DNA of 39,296 nt. Origin: Oscillospiraceae bacterium. GTDB taxonomy: Bacteria > Bacillota > Clostridia > Oscillospirales > Oscillospiraceae. Positions 6,949-14,688 of the stretch are shown here, in pieces. A program made the translations under genes and the position numbers. Every line of letters begins with the position of its first letter. Within the stretch, counting starts at the first letter, position 1. The notes under the pieces were generated by a model. The model was given only the letters and a program-made list of their open reading frames with translations. It searched no databases and was not told the origin of the DNA. Where the stretch lies: contig JAISIK010000014.1 in the NCBI GenBank assembly GCA_031262065.1, forward strand, positions 1 to 39,296, in the 5' to 3' direction.

Positions 6949-6974
6949 AAAATGCAGGGAAACCTGCATTTTTT
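6949..6974 (+). terminator. Terminator after the TIGR04086-type gene
   Basis: AAAATGCAGG-GAAA-CCTGCATTTT, a 10-bp stem closed by a GAAA tetraloop and followed by TT. Confidence 0.85.
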
Positions 6975-7274
6975 AACAAACGCAAGATTTAGAGGTGCTG
7001 ACAGGATGGAAAACACAAGATGTTGCGGCGCGGCAGAAGCGGCAGGCGAAAATGGATACAGTCAGTTTCGTGGTTTACATAATCATATTTACATAATATA
7101 TGTGCATAATAAACAAATTTTGACAAATGCGCGAAAATGTGTTGAAATCCAAAGACTTTTCGGGTATAGTTACAACCATAAGCGTTTATGGTGCGGTATA
7201 AATAACTTTCTGCATATAATTTGTGACTGCCTCTGCATCCGGGTACAACATGTAGTTTTTGCGGGTGTCGGAGT
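6975..7274 (+). promoter_or_regulatory. 300-base leader region with a sigma-A promoter for the spoIIM-like/xerD unit
   Basis: TTGAAA (7142-7147) and TATAGT (7165-7170) are 17 bases apart and should start a 98-base leader. CATATAAT at 7213-7220 resembles a sigma-E -10 box (7 of 8), but no matching -35 is seen. A frame from ATG 7006 crosses the region, but its composition (many Cys, His and Asn, AT-rich) does not look coding. No RNA gene was recognised. Confidence 0.55.
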
Positions 7275-7790
7275 ATGAGAAAGTGTCGTACCTATCGCCG
7301 CAGCGTGCCGGCGTTTGTGTTTTTACTTACGATTGCCTTTGTGATTTTGCTGGGCTCTGTGCTGGGTTCGCTTTGCGTTGCGGTGGGTTTTTTTGACTTC
7401 TCCGAATTTCGCATTCTGCAACTTGTGCAAACCGCCGGAAGCTCTATGCAGCAGTGCATATTTTTATCGCTGGTGTATTGTGCGATTATGCTCTGCGCCA
7501 TGTCGCCGCTGTTTTATCCGCTGTTTTACGCGGGACTATTGCTCTGTGCGCTTTCCGCTTCCTTTTGCTCCGCGCTTTTTATCATGCTTCTTTCGTGGAA
7601 GGGCGCGGCGCTCAGCGCGTGGTTTTTCCTGCCGCGTTTGCTCATTGTCTGCTATGGCGCTGAGTATTTTGCGCAGTGCCTCGCGAAGCGGCGTTCAGCC
7701 GTGAGAATGCCGCTGTATATGCTGGCGCTTGTCGGGCTTTTATTTTTGCAAACCCTGCTTTTTCCGTCACTCGTATTACCGCTAATCTGA
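7275..7790 (+). CDS. SpoIIM-like (DUF95) membrane protein
   Basis: This 171-aa protein has about five hydrophobic segments. Its start (FVFLLTIAFVILLGSVLGSL) resembles the first helix and glycine pattern of SpoIIM, a subunit of the SpoIIDMP peptidoglycan-remodelling complex used in engulfment. The gene sits immediately before xerD, as spoIIM sits next to ripX/xerD in Bacillus subtilis. The similarity is weak by eye and the protein is a little short (B. subtilis SpoIIM is just over 200 aa), so the name is tentative. The ribosome binding site is poor (GGAG right against TATG), suggesting low expression. Confidence 0.6.
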   Translation: MRKCRTYRRSVPAFVFLLTIAFVILLGSVLGSLCVAVGFFDFSEFRILQLVQTAGSSMQQCIFLSLVYCAIMLCAMSPLFYPLFYAGLLLCALSASFCSALFIMLLSWKGAALSAWFFLPRLLIVCYGAEYFAQCLAKRRSAVRMPLYMLALVGLLFLQTLLFPSLVLPLI

Positions 7791-7811
7791 CTATTAAGGG
7801 GAAACAGACAG

Positions 7812-8696
7812 ATGCACAATCTCGTGCCGGCTTATGAAACCTTTCTTTTGAATATTAAGCACGCTTCTGCAAATACGGTTTCCTCGTATATGCGCGATAT
7901 TCGCCAGTTCGCTGTGTACATAACGAACAGGGAGAAATCTTCGCTGCAAGATTGCGACCGCGACTGCATCGTTCGCTACGTGCAGTACCTGACGGACGAC
8001 AGAAAATCGCCTGCGACAATTTCGCGCAGCGTTGCGTCTTTGAAGAGCTTTTTCACATTTTGTGTGAATGAAGGCGCGATGAAAGCAAATCCCGTGCACG
8101 ATATTCCCCAGCAGAAGGCGGAGAAAAAACTGCCGCAGATTTTAACGGGGCGCGAAGTGGAGCTTTTGCTCGAACAGCCGAAATGCACAGACATGAAGGG
8201 CTATCGCGACAAGGCAATGCTGGAGCTTTTGTACGCCACCGGCATGCGCGTGAGTGAGATGATTTCCCTCGATGTTGCAGACGTCAGCATTGCGGGCAGT
8301 TTTGTCAAGTGCGAAGGGCATGGGAGATTCCGCATTATTCCGCTGTATCCGGCTGCAATTAAGGCAATCAGCGCCTATCTGACGGATATTCGCCCGAAAA
8401 TGATTGCCGTGCCGAAGGAGCAGGCTTTGTTCGTTAACTTAGGCGGCGAGCGCATGTCGCGGCAGGGTTTTTGGAAAATTATCAAGCATTATCAGGAGAT
8501 GGCGCAGATCAGCAAAGAAATCACGCCGCATACGCTGCGGCATAGTTTTGCCGCGCATTTGCTTGAAAACGGGGCGGACTTGCATTCCCTGCAAGAGATG
8601 CTCGGGCACAGCGACATCTCCTCAACGCAGATTTATACACAGGTCGTAAAGCAAAACCTCAAAGCGGTTTATAATAAGTATCACCCGCGTGCATAG
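7812..8696 (+). CDS. xerD: Tyrosine recombinase XerD-like
   Basis: This is a site-specific recombinase of XerC/D size (294 aa). The N-terminal SAM-like domain (residues 1-85) is followed by the catalytic domain: Arg in LLYATGMRVSEM, HTLRHSFAAHLL (His and second Arg), LGHSDISSTQIYTQV (His and nucleophile Tyr), and the C-terminal YNKYHPRA shared with XerD. In the beta hairpin where XerD carries GKGNKER, this protein has EGHGRFR, so the usual catalytic lysine appears replaced by His. Its likely role is chromosome dimer resolution. Confidence 0.9.
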   Translation: MHNLVPAYETFLLNIKHASANTVSSYMRDIRQFAVYITNREKSSLQDCDRDCIVRYVQYLTDDRKSPATISRSVASLKSFFTFCVNEGAMKANPVHDIPQQKAEKKLPQILTGREVELLLEQPKCTDMKGYRDKAMLELLYATGMRVSEMISLDVADVSIAGSFVKCEGHGRFRIIPLYPAAIKAISAYLTDIRPKMIAVPKEQALFVNLGGERMSRQGFWKIIKHYQEMAQISKEITPHTLRHSFAAHLLENGADLHSLQEMLGHSDISSTQIYTQVVKQNLKAVYNKYHPRA

Positions 8697-8746
8697 CAAG
8701 CCCCGGTTCGCGAAATATTGCGGACAGTTACGGGCAGCATGTACGC

Positions 8747-8770
8747 AACGGGCAGCTTCGGCTGCCCGTT
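8747..8770 (+). terminator. First terminator after xerD
   Basis: AACGGGCAGC-TTCG-GCTGCCCGTT, a 10-bp stem with a stable TTCG tetraloop, then TCCTTT. Confidence 0.85.
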
Positions 8771-8781
8771 TCCTTTGGACG

Positions 8782-8817
8782 AACGGACGAGCACCAAATG
8801 CGTGCCGTCCGTTTTTT
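8782..8817 (+). terminator. Second terminator after xerD
   Basis: ACGGACG/CGTCCGT plus an inner GCAC/GTGC, followed by a run of six T. It isolates spoIIIA from vegetative read-through. Confidence 0.85.
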
Positions 8818-8820
8818 CTG

Positions 8821-8849
8821 TCCTAATTGCCTTGCCGCGGACATACATT
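8821..8849 (+). promoter_or_regulatory. Sigma-E promoter of the spoIIIA operon
   Basis: CATACATT (8842-8849) matches the sigma-E -10 consensus CATACAHT fully. Fourteen bases upstream, TCCTAAT (8821-8827) matches the -35 consensus KMATATT at 5 of 7. The gene order and the known sigma-E control of spoIIIA support the call. Confidence 0.7.
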
Positions 8850-8867
8850 CCTAATGGGAGTGAGAAT

Positions 8868-9746
8868 ATGATTCCACAAGAGGTAAGACAGGCTCTGCAA
8901 ATCTGTCCGCAATCCCTGCGCACTGCGGTGGAGCGATTTTCGGGGCTGGAGGGCATGGAAGAACTTCGCCTGCGTAGCGGACGCCCTGTTATGATTCGTC
9001 TGGCAGAGAAGACTATATCCATCGCGTCTCATCTGTGCACGCAGGAACTGCTGCAAGGCATCCTCGGCGCGGCGACGGGACATGCAATCTACGCCGCGCA
9101 GAATATGCTCAGCCGCGGCTTTGTGACCATTGCGGGCGGGCATCGTTTGGGCATTTGCGGCACGGCGGTGGTCAAAAACGGAGAAATTGCGACGTTGAAG
9201 GATATTTCCTCGGTCAATTTGCGAATCGCGCGGCAGATTTACGGCGCGGGGGAAAGCGCGGCGAACTACCTTTGGACGCACCCGCACAGCACGCTCATTT
9301 TGGGCGCGCCGGGTGCGGGGAAGACCACGCTGCTTCGCGATATTGTGCGTCTGTGCTCGAATCGCTTTGCGTGGCGCATCTGTCTTGTGGACGAGCGGAT
9401 GGAGCTTGCAGCCTGCGTCGGCGGCGCGCCGCAATTCGACGTGGGCGAGCATGTGGATGTTCTGACGGGTGCGGACAAGGAGACGAGCATTGAGATGCTC
9501 CTGCGCGCGATGAATCCGCAATGGATTGCGCTCGATGAAATTACGGCGGCGCAGGATGTTGCAGCGATTTCCCGCGCATCGTATTGCGGTGTGCGATTTT
9601 TGGCAACTGCGCATGCGCAGAGCAAACAGGAACTGTATGCGCGCCCGGTTTACCGCGCGCTGATGGAGCAGGGCGTGTTTCAAAACTTGATACGAATCGG
9701 TCAAAACCGAAGCATACATTTAGAAAGGATGACTGCAGATGCTTAA
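8868..9746 (+). CDS. spoIIIAA: Stage III sporulation protein AA (channel ATPase)
   Basis: SpoIIIAA is the cytoplasmic secretion-type ATPase of the SpoIIIA-SpoIIQ channel between mother cell and forespore. Its 292 residues hold EELRLRSGRP near residue 31, a GGHRLGICG motif, Walker A GAPGAGKTT (146-154), and a Walker B-like WIALDEITA. The frame is open upstream through the terminators, but ATG 8868 has GGGAG at good spacing and follows the sigma-E promoter. Confidence 0.94.
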   Translation: MIPQEVRQALQICPQSLRTAVERFSGLEGMEELRLRSGRPVMIRLAEKTISIASHLCTQELLQGILGAATGHAIYAAQNMLSRGFVTIAGGHRLGICGTAVVKNGEIATLKDISSVNLRIARQIYGAGESAANYLWTHPHSTLILGAPGAGKTTLLRDIVRLCSNRFAWRICLVDERMELAACVGGAPQFDVGEHVDVLTGADKETSIEMLLRAMNPQWIALDEITAAQDVAAISRASYCGVRFLATAHAQSKQELYARPVYRALMEQGVFQNLIRIGQNRSIHLERMTADA

Positions 9747-10248
9747 AGCAATCGGGATTATCTTGGTACTTACGGGAACGGGCGGCTTCGGCGTGGCAAA
9801 GGCAATGCAGTTTTATCGCACGGTGCGGCATTTGCGCGAGCTGCGCAATGCAGTGGAAATTTTGAAGTGCGAAATCAATTACGCGCTGCTGCCGCTGCCC
9901 GAACTTTGCAAGGCGGCTGCCAAACGCATATCCGGCGCGCCCGCGCAGTTTTTCAGGCGCTTTGCGGCGCTCGTCGAGCAGGGAATTGACCGCGATACCG
10001 CAGCCGCGCAGGCGCTGGAGCAGGCGCACGGGCTGAGCTTGCCGAGCGATGCAAAAATGGCACTTTTAGAGCTTTGCAGCAGCCTCGGCTGCTATGATTT
10101 AGACGGGGAAAACCGCGTGCTGCAATTGACCGGGCACCGCATCCACAGCGCCCTCGAGCGCTGCGAGGCTGAAAAGAAGATGCAGGCGAAAAGCTACGCG
10201 GCGCTGGGTATATGCACGGGAATAGCCATCGTAATTCTAATGATTTAG
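9739..10248 (+). CDS. spoIIIAB: Stage III sporulation protein AB
   Basis: The 169-aa protein has a first membrane span (AIGIILVLTGTGGFGVAKA) with a glycine-rich end, a helical body with CEINYALLPLPELC (the family's ...EI.Y...PL pattern), and a C-terminal hydrophobic anchor (AALGICTGIAIVILMI). It resembles GspF/T2SS-like assembly proteins and sits in the mother-cell membrane. It overlaps spoIIIAA by 8 bases, indicating translational coupling. Confidence 0.92.
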   Translation: MLKAIGIILVLTGTGGFGVAKAMQFYRTVRHLRELRNAVEILKCEINYALLPLPELCKAAAKRISGAPAQFFRRFAALVEQGIDRDTAAAQALEQAHGLSLPSDAKMALLELCSSLGCYDLDGENRVLQLTGHRIHSALERCEAEKKMQAKSYAALGICTGIAIVILMI

Positions 10249-10258
10249 GCGGGATGAT

Positions 10259-10453
10259 ATGGATGTTGAACTGATATTCAAAATCGCTGCTGTCGGCATC
10301 ATTGTCTCGATTCTCAATCAGGTGCTGGTGCGATCAGGTCGCGAAGAGCAGGCGACAATGACCTCCCTTGCGGGCGTGATTGTTGTGCTGATAATCCTTG
10401 TGCAAAAAATCGCGCAGCTCTTCGATTTGGTAAAGAGTCTCTTCAATTTTTAA
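10259..10453 (+). CDS. spoIIIAC: Stage III sporulation protein AC
   Basis: A 64-aa membrane protein with two helices: IFKIAAVGIIVSILNQVL, then the loop RSGREEQA and a second helix ending FDLVKSLF. The motif GREEQA before the second span is characteristic of SpoIIIAC/AD. It begins 10 bases after spoIIIAB and ends one base before spoIIIAD. Confidence 0.93.
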   Translation: MDVELIFKIAAVGIIVSILNQVLVRSGREEQATMTSLAGVIVVLIILVQKIAQLFDLVKSLFNF

Positions 10454-10454
10454 G

Positions 10455-10847
10455 ATGCAGGACTTTATACGAATTGCAATTATCGGCGTCGTGATGACGG
10501 TGCTTGCTGCGACGCTGAAAAAGAGCGGCGCGGAGCTGTCTGTGCTTTTGACCGTTGCAGTCTGCATAATTATCGGCTTGGTGGCAATGCGCCTGATAGA
10601 GCCTGTGCTCGATTTTTTGGTGACGCTGCGCAGCTTGTCGGGCATGAATACCGAGCTGATGACGCCGCTTCTGAAAACTGTGGGCATTGCTTTGATTACG
10701 CAGATTTGCTCGTCTGTTTGCGCAGACGCGGGCGAAAACGCGATAGCGAAGCTGATTGAGCTTTGCGGCGGCATTTTGGCAATCTATGTTGCGCTTCCGC
10801 TTCTGGAGGCGGTAATTGCTATGATACGGACGATGAGCGGAGGCTGA
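10455..10847 (+). CDS. spoIIIAD: Stage III sporulation protein AD
   Basis: A 130-aa protein with about four membrane helices, the first resembling SpoIIIAC (IGVVMTVLAATLKKSGAELS). LLKTVGIALITQICSSVCAD and DAGENAIAKLIELCGG are typical of the family. It belongs to the inner-membrane base of the sporulation channel. Confidence 0.93.
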   Translation: MQDFIRIAIIGVVMTVLAATLKKSGAELSVLLTVAVCIIIGLVAMRLIEPVLDFLVTLRSLSGMNTELMTPLLKTVGIALITQICSSVCADAGENAIAKLIELCGGILAIYVALPLLEAVIAMIRTMSGG

Positions 10848-10848
10848 A

Positions 10849-11940
10849 GTGAAAAAACTACTGATCATTTTCGCGCTTGCGTGTATGCTTTGCGGCAACG
10901 CCTTTGCCACAGAGCTTCCGGACGAGCAGGCGGATTTGGCGGGCACGGATTCTTTGGTGCAGGAGCTGCCGAGCGATGTGCAAAATGCGCTTTCCGACAT
11001 CTCACCGACGGAAAGCACGGATTTTTGGGGTAAATTTAAGTCGATTTTCTTCGATGCTTTGGGCGGCAGCGACGGGGCGCTGAAAAGCGGACTGGCTCTG
11101 TGCGCCTCGCTTCTGGGGATTATGATGCTTTGCGCCATCGTGAACGTCCAGCCGACAAAGGACATCACGGGCGCAACGAATATCGCGGGGGCATTGGCAA
11201 TTTGCGCCGCCTGCATTGCCTCTTTTCATTCGACAATCAATTTGGCGATGGATATGGTGCGCTCCCTGACGGATTACTCGACCTTTCTTCTGCCTGCAAT
11301 GGCTTCCGCCACGGCAATGAGCGGCGGGCTGACCTCCGCCTCCGCGCTGTACGCGGGAACGGTGCTGTTTTCCAATATTCTGATGCAGCTTATCTCCAAA
11401 CTTCTGCTGCCGGTTATCTATTTTTACTTGGCGGTCGCCACTGCGGAGGCTGCCATGGCAAACGATATGCTCACGCAGCTGCGCGAGTTTATCGGCTGGT
11501 TAATATCGAAAAGCCTGCGCATTATCCTCTATATTTTTACTGCCTATATGACGCTCACCGGGGTGATTTCCGGCACGGCGGACGCCACAAGCGTGCGCAC
11601 AATGAAGGCTGCGGTTTCAACCATGGTGCCCGTGGTCGGCAGCATTTTATCCGATTCGTCCGACACCTTGCTGGCTGGCGCGGCGCTGCTGAAAAACAGT
11701 ATCGGCATTTTCGGGATGATTGCGGTCATTGCCTTGTGCATCACCCCGTTTTTGCGGGTGGGAATTCAATATATTCTACTCAAAACCACTTCGGCAGTCA
11801 GCGGTATTGTGGGGATGAAATCGCACGTCTCGTTGATGAAGAATTTTTCAGCTGCAATGGGCTACCTGCTCGGCATGTGCGGCGCTTGCGTGCTGATGCT
11901 GCTTATATCGATGGTATGCTTTCTCAGGGTGGTGGTTTGA
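10849..11940 (+). CDS. spoIIIAE: Stage III sporulation protein AE
   Basis: A 363-aa polytopic protein starting with GTG. A signal-like N-terminus (LLIIFALACMLCGNAFA) precedes a polar segment with LPSDVQNALSD and then about seven hydrophobic spans. It lacks recognisable enzyme motifs and is probably the large membrane subunit of the channel. Its TGA overlaps the ATG of spoIIIAF by one base. Confidence 0.93.
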   Translation: MKKLLIIFALACMLCGNAFATELPDEQADLAGTDSLVQELPSDVQNALSDISPTESTDFWGKFKSIFFDALGGSDGALKSGLALCASLLGIMMLCAIVNVQPTKDITGATNIAGALAICAACIASFHSTINLAMDMVRSLTDYSTFLLPAMASATAMSGGLTSASALYAGTVLFSNILMQLISKLLLPVIYFYLAVATAEAAMANDMLTQLREFIGWLISKSLRIILYIFTAYMTLTGVISGTADATSVRTMKAAVSTMVPVVGSILSDSSDTLLAGAALLKNSIGIFGMIAVIALCITPFLRVGIQYILLKTTSAVSGIVGMKSHVSLMKNFSAAMGYLLGMCGACVLMLLISMVCFLRVVV

Positions 11941-12419
11941 TGGAGGCTGTGCGCGAATACTTAATCGCCTTGGTGGCGGTGAGCATGATTGCGGTGCTTG
12001 CAAACGCCTTGGTACATGGCGAGAAAATGCAAAAAATCGTGCGTTTTGTGGGCGGACTGCTGATTTTACTCGTGGCAATGTCGCCGATATTGAAAATCAA
12101 TTTGACGGATCTGGCGCGGCGGATGGAAGACTTCGGACAGGCGCAGGGCTTTGACAACAGCGAGGTTTCACAAAACTCGCAGGAAATGCTTGCTGCGCTC
12201 ATAAAGCAGAATACCGAAACATATATTGTGCAAAAGGCTGCCTCGATCGGTGCAACCGTGCGGGCGGAGGTGACGCTCAGCAACGAGGAATATCCCACGC
12301 CGGTGGCTGTCGTCATTATCGGAACGCTCAGCGCGCAGCAGCTTGCGGATATGGAGCAATACTTGTCCTCTGCGTTGGGAATTCCAAAGGAGAATCAGGA
12401 GTGGAAGCTGTATGAGTAA
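11940..12419 (+). CDS. spoIIIAF: Stage III sporulation protein AF
   Basis: The 159-aa protein has two N-terminal membrane helices (YLIALVAVSMIAVLANAL and VGGLLILLVAMSPIL) and a soluble C-terminal domain, the SpoIIIAF plan. The frame is open far upstream inside spoIIIAE, but ATG 11940 coincides with the spoIIIAE stop and gives the expected MEAVREYL start. Confidence 0.9.
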   Translation: MEAVREYLIALVAVSMIAVLANALVHGEKMQKIVRFVGGLLILLVAMSPILKINLTDLARRMEDFGQAQGFDNSEVSQNSQEMLAALIKQNTETYIVQKAASIGATVRAEVTLSNEEYPTPVAVVIIGTLSAQQLADMEQYLSSALGIPKENQEWKLYE

Positions 12420-12960
12420 GGGATCCTTTTCCGCGTCGGCGCAGAAAATCGTTGACGCACTGAAAAAATACAAGTATGCCGCGCTGGTGGTTTTACTTGG
12501 GCTGGCGCTGCTTCTGATTCCGTTTGGCGGGAACGACGAGCCGACTGCAAGCACGCCCGAACCGCAGGAGACCCTTGCCGACAGCGATGCGCTCTATGCG
12601 CAGGAGATGGAGCAGCGTCTCACGCAAATGCTCCTGCAAGTCAACGGGGCGGGGCGGGTGAACGTGATGCTGACGCTCTATTCCGGCTCGCGCACACAGT
12701 ACCAAACGGATACGCAAATCAGCACCGACACAGGCGAAAACACCACGAGCAGCAACGAGGAACGAAAGACAGTCATTTTGTCCGAGGGGAGCGCATATGA
12801 TAAAGCGGCGGTGTCCGCTACAGTCTATCCGCAATTTCTCGGGGCATTGGTTGTCAGCGAGGGTGCGGACAATGCGGAAGTCAGACTGAACCTAATCAGT
12901 GCGGTTTCTTCGTTGACGGGCTTAAGCGCAGACAAAATCACAGTAGTTAAAATGAAGTAA
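12412..12960 (+). CDS. spoIIIAG: Stage III sporulation protein AG
   Basis: SpoIIIAG forms the large ring in the intermembrane space of the channel. The 182-aa protein has a short cytosolic start, one transmembrane helix (AALVVLLGLALLLIPF), a linker, and a ring-building domain with LLQVNGAGRVNVMLTLYSG and a distal V..ISAVSSLTGLSADKI..VKM. ATG 12412 overlaps spoIIIAF by 8 bases. The insert rich in Thr, Ser and Asn (TGENTTSSNEERKT) corresponds to the beta-triangle region. Confidence 0.92.
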   Translation: MSKGSFSASAQKIVDALKKYKYAALVVLLGLALLLIPFGGNDEPTASTPEPQETLADSDALYAQEMEQRLTQMLLQVNGAGRVNVMLTLYSGSRTQYQTDTQISTDTGENTTSSNEERKTVILSEGSAYDKAAVSATVYPQFLGALVVSEGADNAEVRLNLISAVSSLTGLSADKITVVKMK

Positions 12961-12973
12961 TGGAGGAATGGCA

Positions 12974-13534
12974 ATGAAAATTTGGAAACGCAATGCGATT
13001 GTAGCGGGAGTATTGGTTCTGGTGTGTGCAGGGATTTATCTCAACTGGCTCTACGGTGGGGAGGCAGTCGACCTGACCAAAACGCTCGATGCGGACAAGA
13101 TTATGGGCGAGAGCACCTTGGTCATGAGTGACGGGCAGCAACTCTCCCTCGATGCTGCAAACACCGACACAAGCACGCAGACGGCGGTCGAAAGCTTTGC
13201 GCAGATGCGCCTGACGCGGCAAACGGCGCGCGCTGCAGCAGTGGAGCTTCTGCAAGAAACCATTGCCTACGCCGAGGGAGAAGACACGCAGTCTTCCAGC
13301 GCAGAGTTGGAGCAGATCGTAGCTTCCGCATTGCAAGAGGCGCAGGTGGAAAGCCTTGTTAAGGCAAAGGGCTACTTCGATTGTGTTGCGTACATCAACG
13401 ACAGCAAAATTTCCGTAGCGGTTTCCGCGCCCGCCGAGGGGCTTACGCAGGCTGATGTATCGCTGGTAGCGGATATTGTGCTCTCGCAGACCGATTTTAA
13501 ACTTTCCGATATCTATGTGTTCGGCGTAGATTAA
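12974..13534 (+). CDS. spoIIIAH: Stage III sporulation protein AH
   Basis: SpoIIIAH spans the mother-cell membrane once and binds SpoIIQ from the forespore. The 186-aa protein has a basic start and one transmembrane helix (AIVAGVLVLVCAGIYLNWLY), a disordered linker, and the YscJ/FliF-like domain with FAQMRLTRQTARAAAVELLQ and a C-terminal DIVLSQTDFKLSDIYV. ATG 12974 is preferred over ATG 12968, which abuts the GGAGGA ribosome binding site. It is the last gene of the operon. Confidence 0.92.
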   Translation: MKIWKRNAIVAGVLVLVCAGIYLNWLYGGEAVDLTKTLDADKIMGESTLVMSDGQQLSLDAANTDTSTQTAVESFAQMRLTRQTARAAAVELLQETIAYAEGEDTQSSSAELEQIVASALQEAQVESLVKAKGYFDCVAYINDSKISVAVSAPAEGLTQADVSLVADIVLSQTDFKLSDIYVFGVD

Positions 13535-13577
13535 GTAATGTCTGCGCGGCACTGCAAACGCAAAATCATGAATCGTG

Positions 13578-13605
13578 TTAAAGAAGGGCTTTTGCCCTTC
13601 TTTAA
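13578..13605 (+). terminator. Terminator of the spoIIIA operon
   Basis: TTAAAGAAGGGC-TTTT-GCCCTTCTTTAA, a 12-bp perfect stem followed by TTTGA. Confidence 0.85.
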
Positions 13606-13629
13606 TTTGACGCGCTAACAGAATAGTTA

Positions 13630-13657
13630 TTGTATTTTTCCGAAAATGTGGTAAAAT
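13630..13657 (+). promoter_or_regulatory. Sigma-A promoter of asp23
   Basis: TTGTAT (13630-13635) and TAAAAT (13652-13657) with a 16-base spacer, giving a leader of about 70 bases before asp23. Confidence 0.65.
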
Positions 13658-13733
13658 GAGTACATCATGCGCGTTTATGCCGATTTCGGCACAAACCGCA
13701 ATCCCTGTGTACGACAGAAAGGTAGGGTCTTAT

Positions 13734-14114
13734 ATGGCGGAGTCCAAAAATTACGTAGAGCAAGAGCAGGAAAACGGCAAGATTTTGATCTCGGAAGATG
13801 TCATTGCTTCCGTCACCGCACTGGCGGTTCGCGAGGTGAAGGGCGTTTACGGTCTGAGCCTGTCTGCATCGCTCGATATTTCCAAAATCCTCAACAAAAC
13901 GAACTTCCATAAGGGCATTCGCGTCAATATTGCAGAAGAGGGTGTTTCCATTGCCTGCAATTTGGTTGTCCGTTCGGGCGAGCCGGTTATGACGGTTGCC
14001 AAAGCGGTGCAGGAGAATATTGCAAATGCCGTGTTTTCTATGGCGGGCATTCGCCCCATCCGCGTAGACGTCAATGTCTGCGGGGTGGCAATCCCGAAGA
14101 CGCCGAAAAAATAG
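13734..14114 (+). CDS. Asp23/Gls24 family envelope stress protein (YqhY-like)
   Basis: The 126-aa protein carries the family core: GKILISEDVIASVTALAVREVKG at the start, a middle V.IAEEGVSIACNLVVR, and VAKAVQENIANAVFSMAGI with VDVNVCGVAIP at the end. In Bacillus subtilis the relative YqhY sits just before nusB and influences acetyl-CoA carboxylase activity; the same order here supports orthology. The frame continues upstream, but ATG 13734 gives the normal N-terminus. Its ribosome binding site (AAAGGTAGGG) is only fair. Confidence 0.9.
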   Translation: MAESKNYVEQEQENGKILISEDVIASVTALAVREVKGVYGLSLSASLDISKILNKTNFHKGIRVNIAEEGVSIACNLVVRSGEPVMTVAKAVQENIANAVFSMAGIRPIRVDVNVCGVAIPKTPKK

Positions 14115-14146
14115 GGGAACTTTTGCGGGGCGCTGTTCCGGCACCC

Positions 14147-14179
14147 CTAGAGTCTGTTCACACGATCCGAATGGTGCAG
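14147..14179 (+). repeat. Solo left end of a MITE-like element
   Basis: This 33-base sequence (CTAGAGTCTGTTCACAC, then GATCCGAATGGTGCAG) is identical except for one base to 33823-33855, where it forms the left end of a 149-bp element with terminal inverted repeats. Here the matching right end is absent, so this is a remnant or a one-ended derivative, lying between asp23 and nusB. Confidence 0.7.
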
Positions 14180-14214
14180 GCTCTGGTTCATTTTTCCAAA
14201 ATGGAGAGTACAAC

Positions 14215-14688
14215 ATGACACGTTCACACGCCAGAGAACTTGCGGCGCACCTGATTTACGAGCTGGACTTTACGCAGCAAGAGCCGCAGGCGGCGCTGGA
14301 AACCCGCCTTGAAAATGCATATTATGCCTGCTTGGCAGAAGAGAATGCCGTATATACCGACAGACCGAGCAAAAAGCAGCTCGCCTATATCAGCGCCTGC
14401 GTCAGCGGCGTGATGCAAAACGCGCAGAAGCTCGATGCGCTGATTAAGCAGTACGCCATCGGCTGGAATCTGCACCGCATTTCCCGTTTGACAAAGGCTG
14501 CCATGCGGCTTGCCATTTACGAGATGCTCTATGTTGCGGATGTCCCCACCGGCGTTGCCATTAACGAATGCGTAGAGCTTACGCGCAAGTATGAAGACGA
14601 GGAAGTGGTTTCCTTCGTCAACGGTATTTTGGGTTCGGTTGCCCGCGACTGCGTAGAGTCGCCGCAAGAGCCGGAAGAGCAGCAATGA
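14215..14688 (+). CDS. nusB: Transcription antitermination factor NusB
   Basis: NusB with NusE binds boxA RNA and promotes antitermination of rRNA operons. This all-helical 157-aa protein shows SHARELAAHLIYELDF at the start, WNLHRISRLTKAAMRLAIYEM and the family signature VAINECVELTRKYEDEEVVSFVNGILG. It begins after GGAGAG at 14203 and ends overlapping the next gene by 4 bases (ATGA). Its C-terminus has a short acidic tail. Confidence 0.93.
   Translation: MTRSHARELAAHLIYELDFTQQEPQAALETRLENAYYACLAEENAVYTDRPSKKQLAYISACVSGVMQNAQKLDALIKQYAIGWNLHRISRLTKAAMRLAIYEMLYVADVPTGVAINECVELTRKYEDEEVVSFVNGILGSVARDCVESPQEPEEQQ

Noticed and set aside
6256-7278. 340-aa plus-strand ORF spanning yajC end to the spoIIM-like gene
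   Set aside because: It crosses two strong terminators and overlaps yajC and the TIGR04086-type gene in another frame; its residue composition does not look coding.
7006-7278. Short ORF from ATG 7006 after GAGGTG
   Set aside because: Although a ribosome-binding-like sequence exists, the frame runs through an AT-rich promoter region and its residues (many Cys, His and Asn, no domain) do not look like a real protein.
8823-9719. 298-aa minus-strand ORF opposite spoIIIAA
   Set aside because: Shadow of a strongly supported ATPase gene; Arg/His-rich composition typical of antisense frames in GC-rich genes.
11100-11939. Long N-terminal extension of the spoIIIAF frame
   Set aside because: It overlaps spoIIIAE completely; SpoIIIAF begins at ATG 11940.
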